A stretch of 64,000 bases of DNA from Methylomonas sp. UP202 (lineage in GTDB: Bacteria > Pseudomonadota > Gammaproteobacteria > Methylococcales > Methylomonadaceae), in assembly GCF_029910655.1 (NCBI RefSeq), contig NZ_CP123897.1, positions 434,001 through 498,000 on the forward strand, given 5' to 3'. Shown in pieces: positions 18,230 to 26,927 of this stretch. Below the pieces are notes generated by a model. That model was not told the origin of the DNA. It worked only from the letters and a program-made list of their open reading frames with translations, and did no database searches. The position numbers were made by a program, and so were the translations under genes. Within the stretch, counting starts at the first letter, position 1; the number at the start of each line of letters is the position of its first letter.

Positions 18230-18404
18230 GCTTTTCGAACGTAGTGAGAATTGGCTGAATCGACTACGGAAAATGTAGTTCGTTGCTGGGCAAATTAAAT
18301 TTTGGACGGATGGAAAGGCGACGAAACACCGTTGTTTGCTTGTTCGATGATTGGAAGGTTACGTTTCCATTTTTCCCACATATACAATCGACCGAAGAAA
18401 ATAT

Positions 18405-19106
18405 ATGGCCACCTGCCTAGACTACGCAAAAATCGCAATCGCCGCTTATTATAAAAGCTCTAACCAGTATTACGCCGAACCTCCCGGTCATATGGTGGAC
18501 GATTGGCAGGTGCAGAAATGGGAATCGGGGACTTGGTACGGCGATGGTTTTCAAGGCGGCATATGGTGCAATAGCACCGACGTCGTGGTTGGTTGCTGCG
18601 GCACGAATCCGGGGCAAAAAGGAAAACTATTCTCCGATATTGGGGCGGATCTGAGAATCGGTTTGCGCATCCTGCCCAACCAATGTTCGTCGGCGCGGCA
18701 GATGCTGAAGGCCGCCAAGCAAATCGCCAACGGCCGGCGGTTGTCGTTAACCGGCCATTCGTTGGGCGGCGGTTTGGCGCAAGTGGTTGGCGTTTGGGAA
18801 GGTGTGCCGTTCGTGACGTTCAATGCGCCGGCGATGGCGCAAGTGATTAAGGCCGCGCACGTGAATATTCTAAAACCGCAAATGATGATTCGGACTTGGC
18901 AATCGAAAAGTGCGTCCGATTGCCCCGGTGTCAATTTTCGGATCGCCGGCGATCTAGTCAGCATCGAAGGTCTGGCCGGCGATCATGTCGGCATGGTGGT
19001 CGATTTGCCCAATGCCACCGGCGGCGGCGCTCATGGCAAAACCAATTGCTGGCAGGCGGTTTTGCAGACCGATTGGGCGAATATCGATCCTTTCGAAGCG
19101 CTGTAA
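18405..19106 (+). CDS. Class 3 lipase-family protein, candidate T6SS phospholipase effector
   Basis: This is an alpha/beta hydrolase of the lipase_3 family. The nucleophile elbow GHSLGG carries Ser119. GDLVS gives Asp183, and the C-terminal AHGKTNCW gives His210 as the likely triad; His194 in GDHVGM is an alternative. Length is 233 aa from ATG 18405; an in-frame TTG at 18351 would add 18 residues but lacks support. No signal peptide is visible. The position between clpV and vgrG suggests a Tle-like antibacterial lipase delivered by the T6SS. I see no obvious periplasmic immunity lipoprotein next to it, which weakens that inference. Confidence 0.75.
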   Translation: MATCLDYAKIAIAAYYKSSNQYYAEPPGHMVDDWQVQKWESGTWYGDGFQGGIWCNSTDVVVGCCGTNPGQKGKLFSDIGADLRIGLRILPNQCSSARQMLKAAKQIANGRRLSLTGHSLGGGLAQVVGVWEGVPFVTFNAPAMAQVIKAAHVNILKPQMMIRTWQSKSASDCPGVNFRIAGDLVSIEGLAGDHVGMVVDLPNATGGGAHGKTNCWQAVLQTDWANIDPFEAL

Positions 19107-19236
19107 TGTTCGGCGCCCGCTAAGCGTATCCGGAGTCGCTTGAGAAATGCCAAGCACGTTTAGATTTCACTTGCTGGGATGACTTTTTGCAATCATTCGC
19201 CATCGGATTAGATCGACGTCGGCGACAGGAGACAAC

Positions 19237-19830
19237 ATGACAGGTGCGGTTACTTTACAAAAAGTGACGATACCCAAGGCGGTGCAAATCTGCCAGGATA
19301 TTCAGCTCGACCCGGCGGCGATGCAATGCCTGGCGGCCGACACGACGCCGGTGGCGTTTTTGTTGGCTTTGATCGAACTGAAATTATTTCCGGACGCCGT
19401 ACGTTTTCTGGCCCGGGCATTGCCCAAGCGCGAGGCGGCCTGGTGGGCCTGTGTCTGCGCGCGTAGCTCGATTGACGACAAAACGCCGCCTGAAGTCGTA
19501 AAGGCTCTGGAGGCCGCCGAGCTTTGGGTTTACAAACCGACCGAGCCCAACCGGCGCAACGCGAACGCGGCTGCTCATAGTGCGTCGTTCGAGAATCCGG
19601 CGGCTTGGGCGGCGATGGCCGCGTTCTGGAGCGACGGCAGCATGGCGCCGGAAGACGCGCCGTCGGTTCCGCCCGCCGATAACTTGACCGCCAAGGCTGT
19701 CGCCGGAGCGGTGATGCTGGCGGCGGTGCTCACTTATCCGGAGAAGGCCCAGGAGAAATACCGGTTTTTCCTGGAACAAGGCATCGACATCGCCAACGGC
19801 GGCAACGGCCGCATTTGGCAACCGACTTAA
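19237..19830 (+). CDS. DUF6931-like T6SS-associated protein
   Basis: The 197-aa product is alpha-helical and resembles a family commonly found beside PAAR and VgrG genes (recalled as DUF6931; not verified). Visible blocks are FLLALIELKLFPDAVRFLARALPKREAAWW, with conserved adjacent tryptophans, and a C-terminal YPEKAQEKYRFFLEQGIDIANGGNG. GACAGGAGA precedes the ATG. It lies 14 bp before the PAAR gene, so a chaperone or adaptor role in loading cargo is plausible but unproven. Confidence 0.7.
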   Translation: MTGAVTLQKVTIPKAVQICQDIQLDPAAMQCLAADTTPVAFLLALIELKLFPDAVRFLARALPKREAAWWACVCARSSIDDKTPPEVVKALEAAELWVYKPTEPNRRNANAAAHSASFENPAAWAAMAAFWSDGSMAPEDAPSVPPADNLTAKAVAGAVMLAAVLTYPEKAQEKYRFFLEQGIDIANGGNGRIWQPT

Positions 19831-19844
19831 TCAGGAGTAAAACC

Positions 19845-20138
19845 ATGGGTCAGCCCGCCGCGCGCATCACCGATATGCATGTTTGCCCGATGTTTACCGG
19901 TCCGGTGCCGCACGTCGGCGGTCCGATATTGCCGCCGGGCGCGCCTACCGTGTTGATCGGCAAGATGCCGGCGGCGCGCGCGACCGACATGGCCGTGTGC
20001 GTCGGTCCGCCCGATACCATCGTCAAGGGCTCGGCGACAGTGATGATTGCCAACATGCCGGCCGCCAGGATGGGCGATAGTTGCGCTCACGGCGGAACGA
20101 TCATCCTAGGTTGTCCAACGGTATTGATTGGCGGTTGA
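19845..20138 (+). CDS. PAAR-domain T6SS spike tip protein
   Basis: The 97-aa protein is a complete stand-alone PAAR domain, which caps the VgrG trimer with a sharp zinc-binding tip. It begins GQPAARITDMHVCP and repeats the PAAR-type turn in KMPAARATDMAVC and NMPAARMGDSCAHGG. The Cys and His residues in these turns are the likely metal ligands. The ATG at 19845 follows CAGGAG at 8 bp, in preference to the upstream in-frame TTG. The next gene is vgrG. Confidence 0.95.
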   Translation: MGQPAARITDMHVCPMFTGPVPHVGGPILPPGAPTVLIGKMPAARATDMAVCVGPPDTIVKGSATVMIANMPAARMGDSCAHGGTIILGCPTVLIGG

Positions 20139-20183
20139 TTCGCGCTCCAACCATTAAAACAGCGTTAGTTTTAGGATTTCAAC

Positions 20184-22247
20184 ATGGCTCTCATACAATC
20201 TCAACGTGCCGCAAAGGTGACTACCGCGCTCGGCGAAGGGGCCTTCGTGCTTTACCGGATGACCGGCACCGAACCGGTCAGCCGGTTGTTCGAATACGAG
20301 CTGGAATTACTGAGCGAAAGCGAAACTCTGGATTCTCAGGCCTTACTCGGTACCGGAGTGACGGTCGAACTGGCGCTGGAAGACAATGCCAGCCGGATCT
20401 TCAACGGTATCGTTACCCGGGTAAATCAGTTCGGCATGATAGGCGATTTGTATTACTACCGAGCCACCGTGCATCCCAAGCTATGGTTGCTGACGCGGGC
20501 CGCCAATTGTCGGGTGTTATCGCCGGCCATCGACGCCGATAGCGGTGCCAGCGAAGCCGCGCCGACCACGGTGCCGGAGATTGTCAAGAAAGTCTTGGCC
20601 CAGCACCAAGTCACCGATGTCGTCCTGGATTTGCAGGAGACCTATCAGCCGCGCGAATTTTGCGTGCAATATCGGGAGACCGATTTCAATTTCATCAGCC
20701 GACTTCTGGAAGAAGAGGGTATCTATTACTACCACCGGCATAGCGTCGCCGGCCATACCCTGGTGTTATGCGACAACATGCTCGCCCACTTGCCCAGGCC
20801 TGTTAGCGCGACCGTCAAATACTACCCGCTGGCGAATCAAGGGGGGCGCGACGAGGAACACATGTTCGAATGGAGCATTAGCCGGCAAATCCAAACCGGC
20901 AAGTACTCGTTGAACGACTACAACTTCGAGACCCCCTCCGCCGATTTAAAAAACTCGACCACCATCGCGGGGACGCATGCCGGCGCGGACAAGGAGGTTT
21001 ACGATTACCCCGGCGAATTTGCCGTGGGATCGGCCGGCGAGCGCTATTCCAAATTGCGGATGGAAGAAGTCCGCGCCGAACATGAACAAATCGTCGCCAG
21101 GGGTAATGTGCGAAATTTGGCGACCGGCTTGACCTTTACCTTGTCGCAATTCCCGCGCGACGATCAAAACCGCGAATATCTGGTGTTGGCTACGCAATTT
21201 CAGATTCAGAACAACGATTTCGGCGCGGGCGGCGGTGGCGATCCCGAAGAGTTTCAATGCACGTACACCTTGATCCCGACCAGCTACGTGTACCGTCCGC
21301 CCAGGATGACCAGAGTCCCCGTGGTACAGGGCGTGCAGACCGCCGTGGTGGTCGGCGCGGACGGAGACGAAATCCTGACCGACTCGTATGGTCGGGTCAA
21401 AATCCAGTTTTATTGGGATAGATTGGGTGTCAGGAACGAAAACAGCTCTTGCTGGGTTAGGGTCGCGCAAATCTGGGCCGGTAAGAACTGGGGTGGAATA
21501 TTCATCCCGCGGGTTGGTCAGGAAGTGATCGTCGATTTTCTGGAAGGCAATCCGGACGCGCCGATCATTACCGGCCGGGTGTATAACAACGAAAATATGC
21601 CGCCCTACGCTCTGGATGCCAACAAGACGCAGAGCGGCATCAAAACGCGCAGCACGCCGGGAGGCTCCGACCAAAACTTTAACGAAATCCGCTTCGAGGA
21701 CAAGAAAGACGAAGAAGAACTTTACGTCCACGCCGAGAAGAATTGTACCCGCATCGTCGAGAACAACGATGTCCAAAAAATCGGCTTCGAAAAGACAGAC
21801 GCCGGCGACCAGACGATAGACATCTACAATCACCGCACCGTCACGCTGGATCAAGGCAACGATACGCTGACGATCAAAACCGGCAACCGCGTGGTCGAGG
21901 TCAAGCAAGGCCACGATAATTTGACCATCAGCACCGGCAATCGAACCGTCAAGCTCGATCAAGGTAACGATGATCTGACGATTAGTTCGGGAAACCGGAC
22001 CGTATCGCTGGGCACGGGCAATCTGACGGTGAAATTGGATGCCGGTAGTATTTCGAACGAGGCCGCGCAGGCCATCGAGCTCAAGGTGGGGTCCAACAGC
22101 GTTAAGATCGATCAGAGCGGCGTGACGATCAAGGGTGTGATGGTCAAGATTGAAGCCGATGCGCAGGCCGAACTGAAAAGCCCGATGACGACGGTCAGTG
22201 GCGACGGCATGATGACGGTCAAGGGCGGCATGGTGATGATCAACTGA
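20184..22247 (+). CDS. vgrG: T6SS spike protein VgrG (TssI)
   Basis: VgrG trimers form the T6SS spike. The 687-aa product has the gp27-like module (about 1-400; FEYELELLSESETLDSQ, then VQYRETDFNFISRLLEEEG), the gp5 OB-fold (ILTDSYGRVKIQFYWDR, CWVRVAQIWAGKNWGG, GQEVIVDFLEGNPDAPI), and a repetitive beta-helix tail from about residue 545. That tail contains about four imperfect 15-17-residue repeats based on LDQGNDxLTIxTGNR. The C-terminal part also has a DUF2345-like look. No separate enzymatic extension is present, so cargo is likely carried by the PAAR and Rhs proteins. Confidence 0.96.
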   Translation: MALIQSQRAAKVTTALGEGAFVLYRMTGTEPVSRLFEYELELLSESETLDSQALLGTGVTVELALEDNASRIFNGIVTRVNQFGMIGDLYYYRATVHPKLWLLTRAANCRVLSPAIDADSGASEAAPTTVPEIVKKVLAQHQVTDVVLDLQETYQPREFCVQYRETDFNFISRLLEEEGIYYYHRHSVAGHTLVLCDNMLAHLPRPVSATVKYYPLANQGGRDEEHMFEWSISRQIQTGKYSLNDYNFETPSADLKNSTTIAGTHAGADKEVYDYPGEFAVGSAGERYSKLRMEEVRAEHEQIVARGNVRNLATGLTFTLSQFPRDDQNREYLVLATQFQIQNNDFGAGGGGDPEEFQCTYTLIPTSYVYRPPRMTRVPVVQGVQTAVVVGADGDEILTDSYGRVKIQFYWDRLGVRNENSSCWVRVAQIWAGKNWGGIFIPRVGQEVIVDFLEGNPDAPIITGRVYNNENMPPYALDANKTQSGIKTRSTPGGSDQNFNEIRFEDKKDEEELYVHAEKNCTRIVENNDVQKIGFEKTDAGDQTIDIYNHRTVTLDQGNDTLTIKTGNRVVEVKQGHDNLTISTGNRTVKLDQGNDDLTISSGNRTVSLGTGNLTVKLDAGSISNEAAQAIELKVGSNSVKIDQSGVTIKGVMVKIEADAQAELKSPMTTVSGDGMMTVKGGMVMIN
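21842..22045 (+). repeat. In-gene tandem repeats in the VgrG beta-helix tail
   Basis: About four degenerate repeats of roughly 48-51 bp encode LDQGNDTLTIKTGNR-type units (TLTIKTGNR, NLTISTGNR, DLTISSGNR, NLTVKLD). They build the triangular beta-helix of the spike; copy number could vary by recombination. Confidence 0.7.
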
Positions 22248-22555
22248 GGCGGTCGCCGGCAACCTTGTTCGGTTCCGTTCGGAAATGGTTGCGCCAATTC
22301 ATACTCACGATCATGAAAATACGGCATCGTCCCGGAACATGAAAGCCAGTGGAGTGGGAGCGGTTTTAGCCGCGACTGACAGGGCTCCGACCCTGGATTC
22401 GGTAGCGGCTCCTCTGACTTTTATATTACCGCTCGGGCGAGAAGGAATACCCGCAATGCATACATCGGTAACGGACGGCCAAAACCCCTCAATGTTGAAA
22501 TTCGATCCCATCCAGACTCTGTCGTGTTTCGCTCGACAAGCGAGGAGCTTCGTCC
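22248..22555. other. 308-bp gap between vgrG and rhs with a REP-like palindromic element
   Basis: The gap holds a palindromic stretch (listed separately) but no convincing gene. A 92-codon open frame that runs into rhs has no recognisable sequence. AGGAG at 22543-22547 is the ribosome-binding site for rhs. Confidence 0.5.
22354..22414. repeat. REP-like palindromic sequence
   Basis: GTGGGAGCGGTTTTAGCCGCGAC contains GCGG/CCGC arms, and a few bases on AGGGctccgaCCCT and GTAGCGGCTCC follow. The start resembles the REP palindromes of pseudomonads (a GTGGGAGCGG... head with a short hairpin). Only this copy was recognised in the window. Whether it is repeated elsewhere in the genome cannot be seen. 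Confidence 0.45.
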
Positions 22556-25500
22556 GTGACTAGCTCTCGCGATCCTCGGCCAACCGGCGCGGAACTCAGG
22601 CTCCGCAATTTGAACGACGGTACCACGACTCGCGACTTGTCGCCGCGGCCATTACCGGTCGGCGTCAAGTCGGCCAAACCCGGCGCTAGCCTTAAGTCTC
22701 CCCGCGTCCGCGCCGCGAAATCCGCGCCACCGACGCTCAAGCAGGGCCAGCAAGGCGACGACGTTCGCCGCCTGCAACGATTACTTAATGCCTGTCTGAA
22801 GCCCAGTCCGCAGTTGGACGATGGCATTTTTAATTTGGCCACGCTGCAAGCCGTGCGGCAATTTCAAACCGGCGTTGGCCTGACCGCCGACGGCATTGTC
22901 GGCATCGACACCTGGTTTTATTTGCTCAAGGGCGAATCGGTTCAAGGCGCGGCGTTGGCGGCGCCCAAGCCGGTTGCTCCCGGCAACGTGACGGCCGTAT
23001 CGGCGGTGCCGGTCAAGCCCGGCGTCGCGGACTGGCCGCTGGCCGATAAATTTGCCGAGGTACTGCGCCGCACCTTGCCGTTGTTGCCGGCCGGCGTGCG
23101 TGGCGAATTCGAGGCGATGATCAGCCCGCAAAATTTGGGGATTACCGCCGGTGTATTGGTGGTTTGGGCGGGCTCCCATGCGTTTGGCGTCGGCGAGGTG
23201 ATCGATGTCGTGATGCTGATCGGCGGCGCGTTTTTCCTCGGGATGGCGGTATTCGACGTCGCGGCCGATATCGGCGACTTCTTGACGTTGACGATAGACG
23301 CCGGCAGCGACCGCGAACTCGACGAAGCCGCCCGCCATCTCGCGAGCGTGATCGCGGTAATCGGCGTCGCGGCGTTCTTTGCGCTGTTGGCGAAGGTGCG
23401 GGCCATGAAAGGACGCAAGGCCCAGGCGAGGGTGTCGGCGTCCGAGTCGCCCGGCAACGCCGTCACGCCCTCGGAAGCCGCACGCGGATCGGGCGGTACC
23501 GGCAACGCGAAGAGCCGAAGCCCAGCGCCACCGGCCGATGCGAATTCAGGACCGCCGACGTCCAATCAGACGGCCAATACTCCGAGCAATTTATGCAAGA
23601 AAGAAGGTTGCCCGATCAGCATGGTCACCGGCGAGGAAATGCTGGAAAAGGTCGACTTTACCTGGGAAGGTCCGCTACCTCTCGACTGGCGACGGTTTTA
23701 CCGTAGCGGCCAGTCCGACATCGACCGGCAACTGGGTTACGGTTGGCTGACGCCGCTGGACGAATGGCTGGAAATCGGCCAACGCGCAACCTTTTGCAAT
23801 GCCGACGGCCAACGCATCGATTTGCCGCTGCCAGCGGTGGGTGGCTACAGCATCAATCTGCCGGAACAATTGCGCTTGTACCGGGAAAATGATCATTTTC
23901 GCCTGGTCGAGCAAAGCGGATTGGCGAAAACCTTCACCGGTCGGTCTGGCCGTTGCCCTCTGCGGGCCTGGCACAACAGCCAGGGCCAAAGCCTGTATTT
24001 TCATCGCGACGCCAACGGTGATGTCGAGCGCATCTCCTCTAGCTGGAACAAACATTTACTGTTCGAGCGCCAAGGCCGGCGCATCGTCGCGATTCGTCCC
24101 GGCAAACGACACGGAAGCGGATTCGCAGCGGCCGGCGAGCCGCTGGTGAGCTATCGGTATAGCGACGCAGGCGATTTAATCGGTGCTCGCGACCGGCTCG
24201 AGCAAGGCGAAACCTACGCCTATCGCAATCATGTCATCGCCCGCCGTACTCTGGCTAGCGGCTTTAACTTTTATTTCGAATGGGATCAAGACACGCCGCA
24301 AGGCAAATGTCTGCACAACTGGGGCGATAACGGCGTTTACGATTACCGCTTCGAATGGTTGCCGGACGGCGTCAGTCATGCCATCGACTCGCGCGGCGGC
24401 GTCGCGGTGTATCGGCACGATCCGCAAGGTTTGTTGCTGCTGGAACGTAGCCCGGAAGGCCGCGAAACCCGCCACAGTTACAATGTCGATAACCAACTGG
24501 CGCAAACCGTGGCGCCGGACGGCGGTATCACCCGGTTTAGCTACGATAAGGAAGGCCGCTTGGTCGGAGTATCCGATGCGCTGGGTTTTAGCCAGCGCGT
24601 CAAATACGACAAACAAGGCAATCCGGTCGAACTGATCGATGCCTTGGATCAGCGTTGGCTACGCCGCTACGACGCCAGCGGCCGACTGGAAGAAATCGTT
24701 GCCGCCAACGGCGCGATCACCCAATACCAATACAATGCCCAAGGCGTGCCGGTACGCATCACCGATGCGCTGGGCCGGACGCGCTCGCTGTTGTGGGACG
24801 AACAGTTGCGCCTGGTCGGCGAGATCGGCTTCGACGGCATCAAGACCCGCTACCAATACGACGATGACGATCGTATCGTCGCCATCGTCGATCAGGACAA
24901 ACGCACCACGCGTTACGGCTACGACGCGGCCGGCCGCGTTACCGCAGTGCAACACGCGGACGGCAGCACCGTGCAACTGCGCTACAACGCCGCCGGTTTA
25001 TTGACCCACTACATCGACGGCCTCGGCCACACCACCGAATACCGCTACGACGACGGCCTATCCCAACCCACCGCCCGCATCGATCCGCTGGGCCACGAAA
25101 TGCGTTATCGCTACGACAGCGAACGCAACCTGATCGGCCTGATCAACCCGAAAGGCGAAACCTACAGCCTTAACTACGACCGCGACGAAAATCTGATCGA
25201 AGAAATCGGCTTCGACGGCCGCATCCAACGCTACCGCTACAACGCCGCCGGCGCGCTGGAAGCCTACCTGCAACCCGGCGCCGACGGCGATTGGAGCGTC
25301 ACCCGCTTCGAACGCGACCGTCTCGGTCGGCTGCTAAAAAAGCGTGCCGCCGACGGCAGCCTGAGCCAATACGGCTACGATCCGCTGGGCCGCTTGCAAC
25401 TAGCCAAAAATGCCGACAGCCTAGTGCTGTTGGGTTACAACGCCCTGGGCCAGATCAACCAGGAAAACCAGAACGGCGCCATCGTCCGCCACAAATACGA

Positions 25501-26923
25501 CTTGCTGGGCCGGCGTATCCAAACCGAAACCCCGGACCGGCACCGCATCGACTACCGTTTCGGCGAGCGCTACCTGGACAGCATCGAATTCGACGGCCAA
25601 ACCCTCACCAGCCACCGCTACGACGACCTGGGCCGGGAAATCGGCCGCAGCCAAGGTCAACTCAACACCGACTACGACTACGATCCGCTGGGCCGCCTGT
25701 TGCGGCAACGTGTCGCCGGCAAGGGCCAAGCGCCGCTGATCGGCCGCCAGTACCGCTACGATGCGGCCGGTAAGCTCCGCGAACTGGACGACCTGCGCCA
25801 GGGCCGCAGCCAATACCACTACGATCCCGCCGCCCGGCTGATCCGCAGCGAAGGCCTTAGCCCGGAAAGCTTCGTCCACGATCCGGCCGGCAACCTGCTG
25901 GGCGCCAGTGCGGAAGGCGGCCGAATCGAAGGCGACCGCTTGCTGATGATGGGCGACCGGCACTACAGCTACGACGCCGCCGGCAACCTGATCGAAGAAA
26001 AACGCGGCAAGGCCGGCCAAATCGTCACCCGCTACCAATACGATAGCGACAACCGCCTGATTCGCGCCGAAACGCCGAATGGCACGGCGCAATACCGCTA
26101 CGACGCCCTGGGCCGGCGCATCGCCAAACACAGCGCGCAAGGAGAAACCCGGTTTCAATACGACGGCCCGCGCCTGATGGCGGAGACCGATAGCCAGCGC
26201 AGCCGCACCTATTTATTCGAACCCGGCAGCTTCCGGCCCTTGGCGCTGCACGAGCAGGACAACACCCAAGCCAGCGGCACCACCTATCACTACCACCTGG
26301 ACCATCTCGGCACCCCACGAGAATTGACCGACAGCACGGGTAAAATAGTCTGGTCCGCCCGCTACCGCGCCTACGGTAATCTGGCCCTGGCAGATATTGA
26401 GGAAATCGACAATCCGCTACGCTTTCAAGGCCAGTATTACGACGCAGAAACAGGCTTGCACTACAACCTGAACCGGTATTACGATCCGAATGCTGGAAGG
26501 TTTATTCATCAGGATCCGATTGGGTTGGAGGGTGGTACTAACGTTTATCGGTATGCGCCTAATCCTTTGAATTGGGTTGATCCTTTAGGCCTAGTTAATT
26601 TAAACACCAACTCGGCAACGGGAAATTTTGGAGTTTATGAAATTCAGATTGATGATGTGCTTTACAAATATGGGAAAGCTGACTTGAGTAGGGTAACGCA
26701 AAGCTCCGGCCTCCCTACTAGGTTGCATCAGCAAGTTGTAAAATTGGGAAAACAAAACCCCGATTCTGAGGTGGTTGGTAGAGTTATTGATAAAGGTATG
26801 TCTACGACAAAAGAGGCAAAGGCCGTGGAGACTAAGAAATTACAAGAGTATTTTGATCAAACTGGTAATATACCGGAAGGTAATAAGAAAAGCTTTAAGC
26901 CGACAAAAACTAAGGATTGTTGA
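22556..26923 (+). CDS. Rhs polymorphic toxin with peptidoglycan-binding N-terminus and GIY-YIG-like nuclease tip
   Basis: Rhs proteins form a beta-cocoon that encloses a C-terminal toxin, delivered here most likely by VgrG/PAAR. The GTG start follows AGGAG. Domains in the 1455-aa protein: PG_binding_1 (about 61-126, LKQGQQGDDVRRLQRLL), hydrophobic segments at about 193-240 and 262-282, a DUF6531-type entry near 350 (CPISMVTGEEM), YD repeats from about 450, and the Rhs core end (YYDPNAGRFIHQDPIGL) closing at DPLGL 1342-1346. The 109-residue tip is AT-rich and has GVY at 1359-1361, YKYGK at 1370-1374, R1389, E1425 and N1443, which matches the GIY-YIG nuclease pattern. It has no own PAAR domain; the PAAR is a separate gene. 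Confidence 0.93.
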   Translation: MTSSRDPRPTGAELRLRNLNDGTTTRDLSPRPLPVGVKSAKPGASLKSPRVRAAKSAPPTLKQGQQGDDVRRLQRLLNACLKPSPQLDDGIFNLATLQAVRQFQTGVGLTADGIVGIDTWFYLLKGESVQGAALAAPKPVAPGNVTAVSAVPVKPGVADWPLADKFAEVLRRTLPLLPAGVRGEFEAMISPQNLGITAGVLVVWAGSHAFGVGEVIDVVMLIGGAFFLGMAVFDVAADIGDFLTLTIDAGSDRELDEAARHLASVIAVIGVAAFFALLAKVRAMKGRKAQARVSASESPGNAVTPSEAARGSGGTGNAKSRSPAPPADANSGPPTSNQTANTPSNLCKKEGCPISMVTGEEMLEKVDFTWEGPLPLDWRRFYRSGQSDIDRQLGYGWLTPLDEWLEIGQRATFCNADGQRIDLPLPAVGGYSINLPEQLRLYRENDHFRLVEQSGLAKTFTGRSGRCPLRAWHNSQGQSLYFHRDANGDVERISSSWNKHLLFERQGRRIVAIRPGKRHGSGFAAAGEPLVSYRYSDAGDLIGARDRLEQGETYAYRNHVIARRTLASGFNFYFEWDQDTPQGKCLHNWGDNGVYDYRFEWLPDGVSHAIDSRGGVAVYRHDPQGLLLLERSPEGRETRHSYNVDNQLAQTVAPDGGITRFSYDKEGRLVGVSDALGFSQRVKYDKQGNPVELIDALDQRWLRRYDASGRLEEIVAANGAITQYQYNAQGVPVRITDALGRTRSLLWDEQLRLVGEIGFDGIKTRYQYDDDDRIVAIVDQDKRTTRYGYDAAGRVTAVQHADGSTVQLRYNAAGLLTHYIDGLGHTTEYRYDDGLSQPTARIDPLGHEMRYRYDSERNLIGLINPKGETYSLNYDRDENLIEEIGFDGRIQRYRYNAAGALEAYLQPGADGDWSVTRFERDRLGRLLKKRAADGSLSQYGYDPLGRLQLAKNADSLVLLGYNALGQINQENQNGAIVRHKYDLLGRRIQTETPDRHRIDYRFGERYLDSIEFDGQTLTSHRYDDLGREIGRSQGQLNTDYDYDPLGRLLRQRVAGKGQAPLIGRQYRYDAAGKLRELDDLRQGRSQYHYDPAARLIRSEGLSPESFVHDPAGNLLGASAEGGRIEGDRLLMMGDRHYSYDAAGNLIEEKRGKAGQIVTRYQYDSDNRLIRAETPNGTAQYRYDALGRRIAKHSAQGETRFQYDGPRLMAETDSQRSRTYLFEPGSFRPLALHEQDNTQASGTTYHYHLDHLGTPRELTDSTGKIVWSARYRAYGNLALADIEEIDNPLRFQGQYYDAETGLHYNLNRYYDPNAGRFIHQDPIGLEGGTNVYRYAPNPLNWVDPLGLVNLNTNSATGNFGVYEIQIDDVLYKYGKADLSRVTQSSGLPTRLHQQVVKLGKQNPDSEVVGRVIDKGMSTTKEAKAVETKKLQEYFDQTGNIPEGNKKSFKPTKTKDC

Positions 26924-26927
26924 AGCA

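Noticed and set aside
20946-22262. 438-codon minus-strand open frame across vgrG
   Set aside because: Shadow of vgrG caused by GC-rich codon bias; no ribosome-binding site and no recognisable protein features.
22285-22563. 92-codon frame between vgrG and rhs
   Set aside because: It crosses the REP-like palindromes and overlaps the rhs start, with no recognisable sequence.
26775-26927. Longer N-terminus for the immunity candidate overlapping rhs
   Set aside because: The upstream part is the rhs sequence in another frame; ATG 26928, just after the rhs stop, is the natural start.
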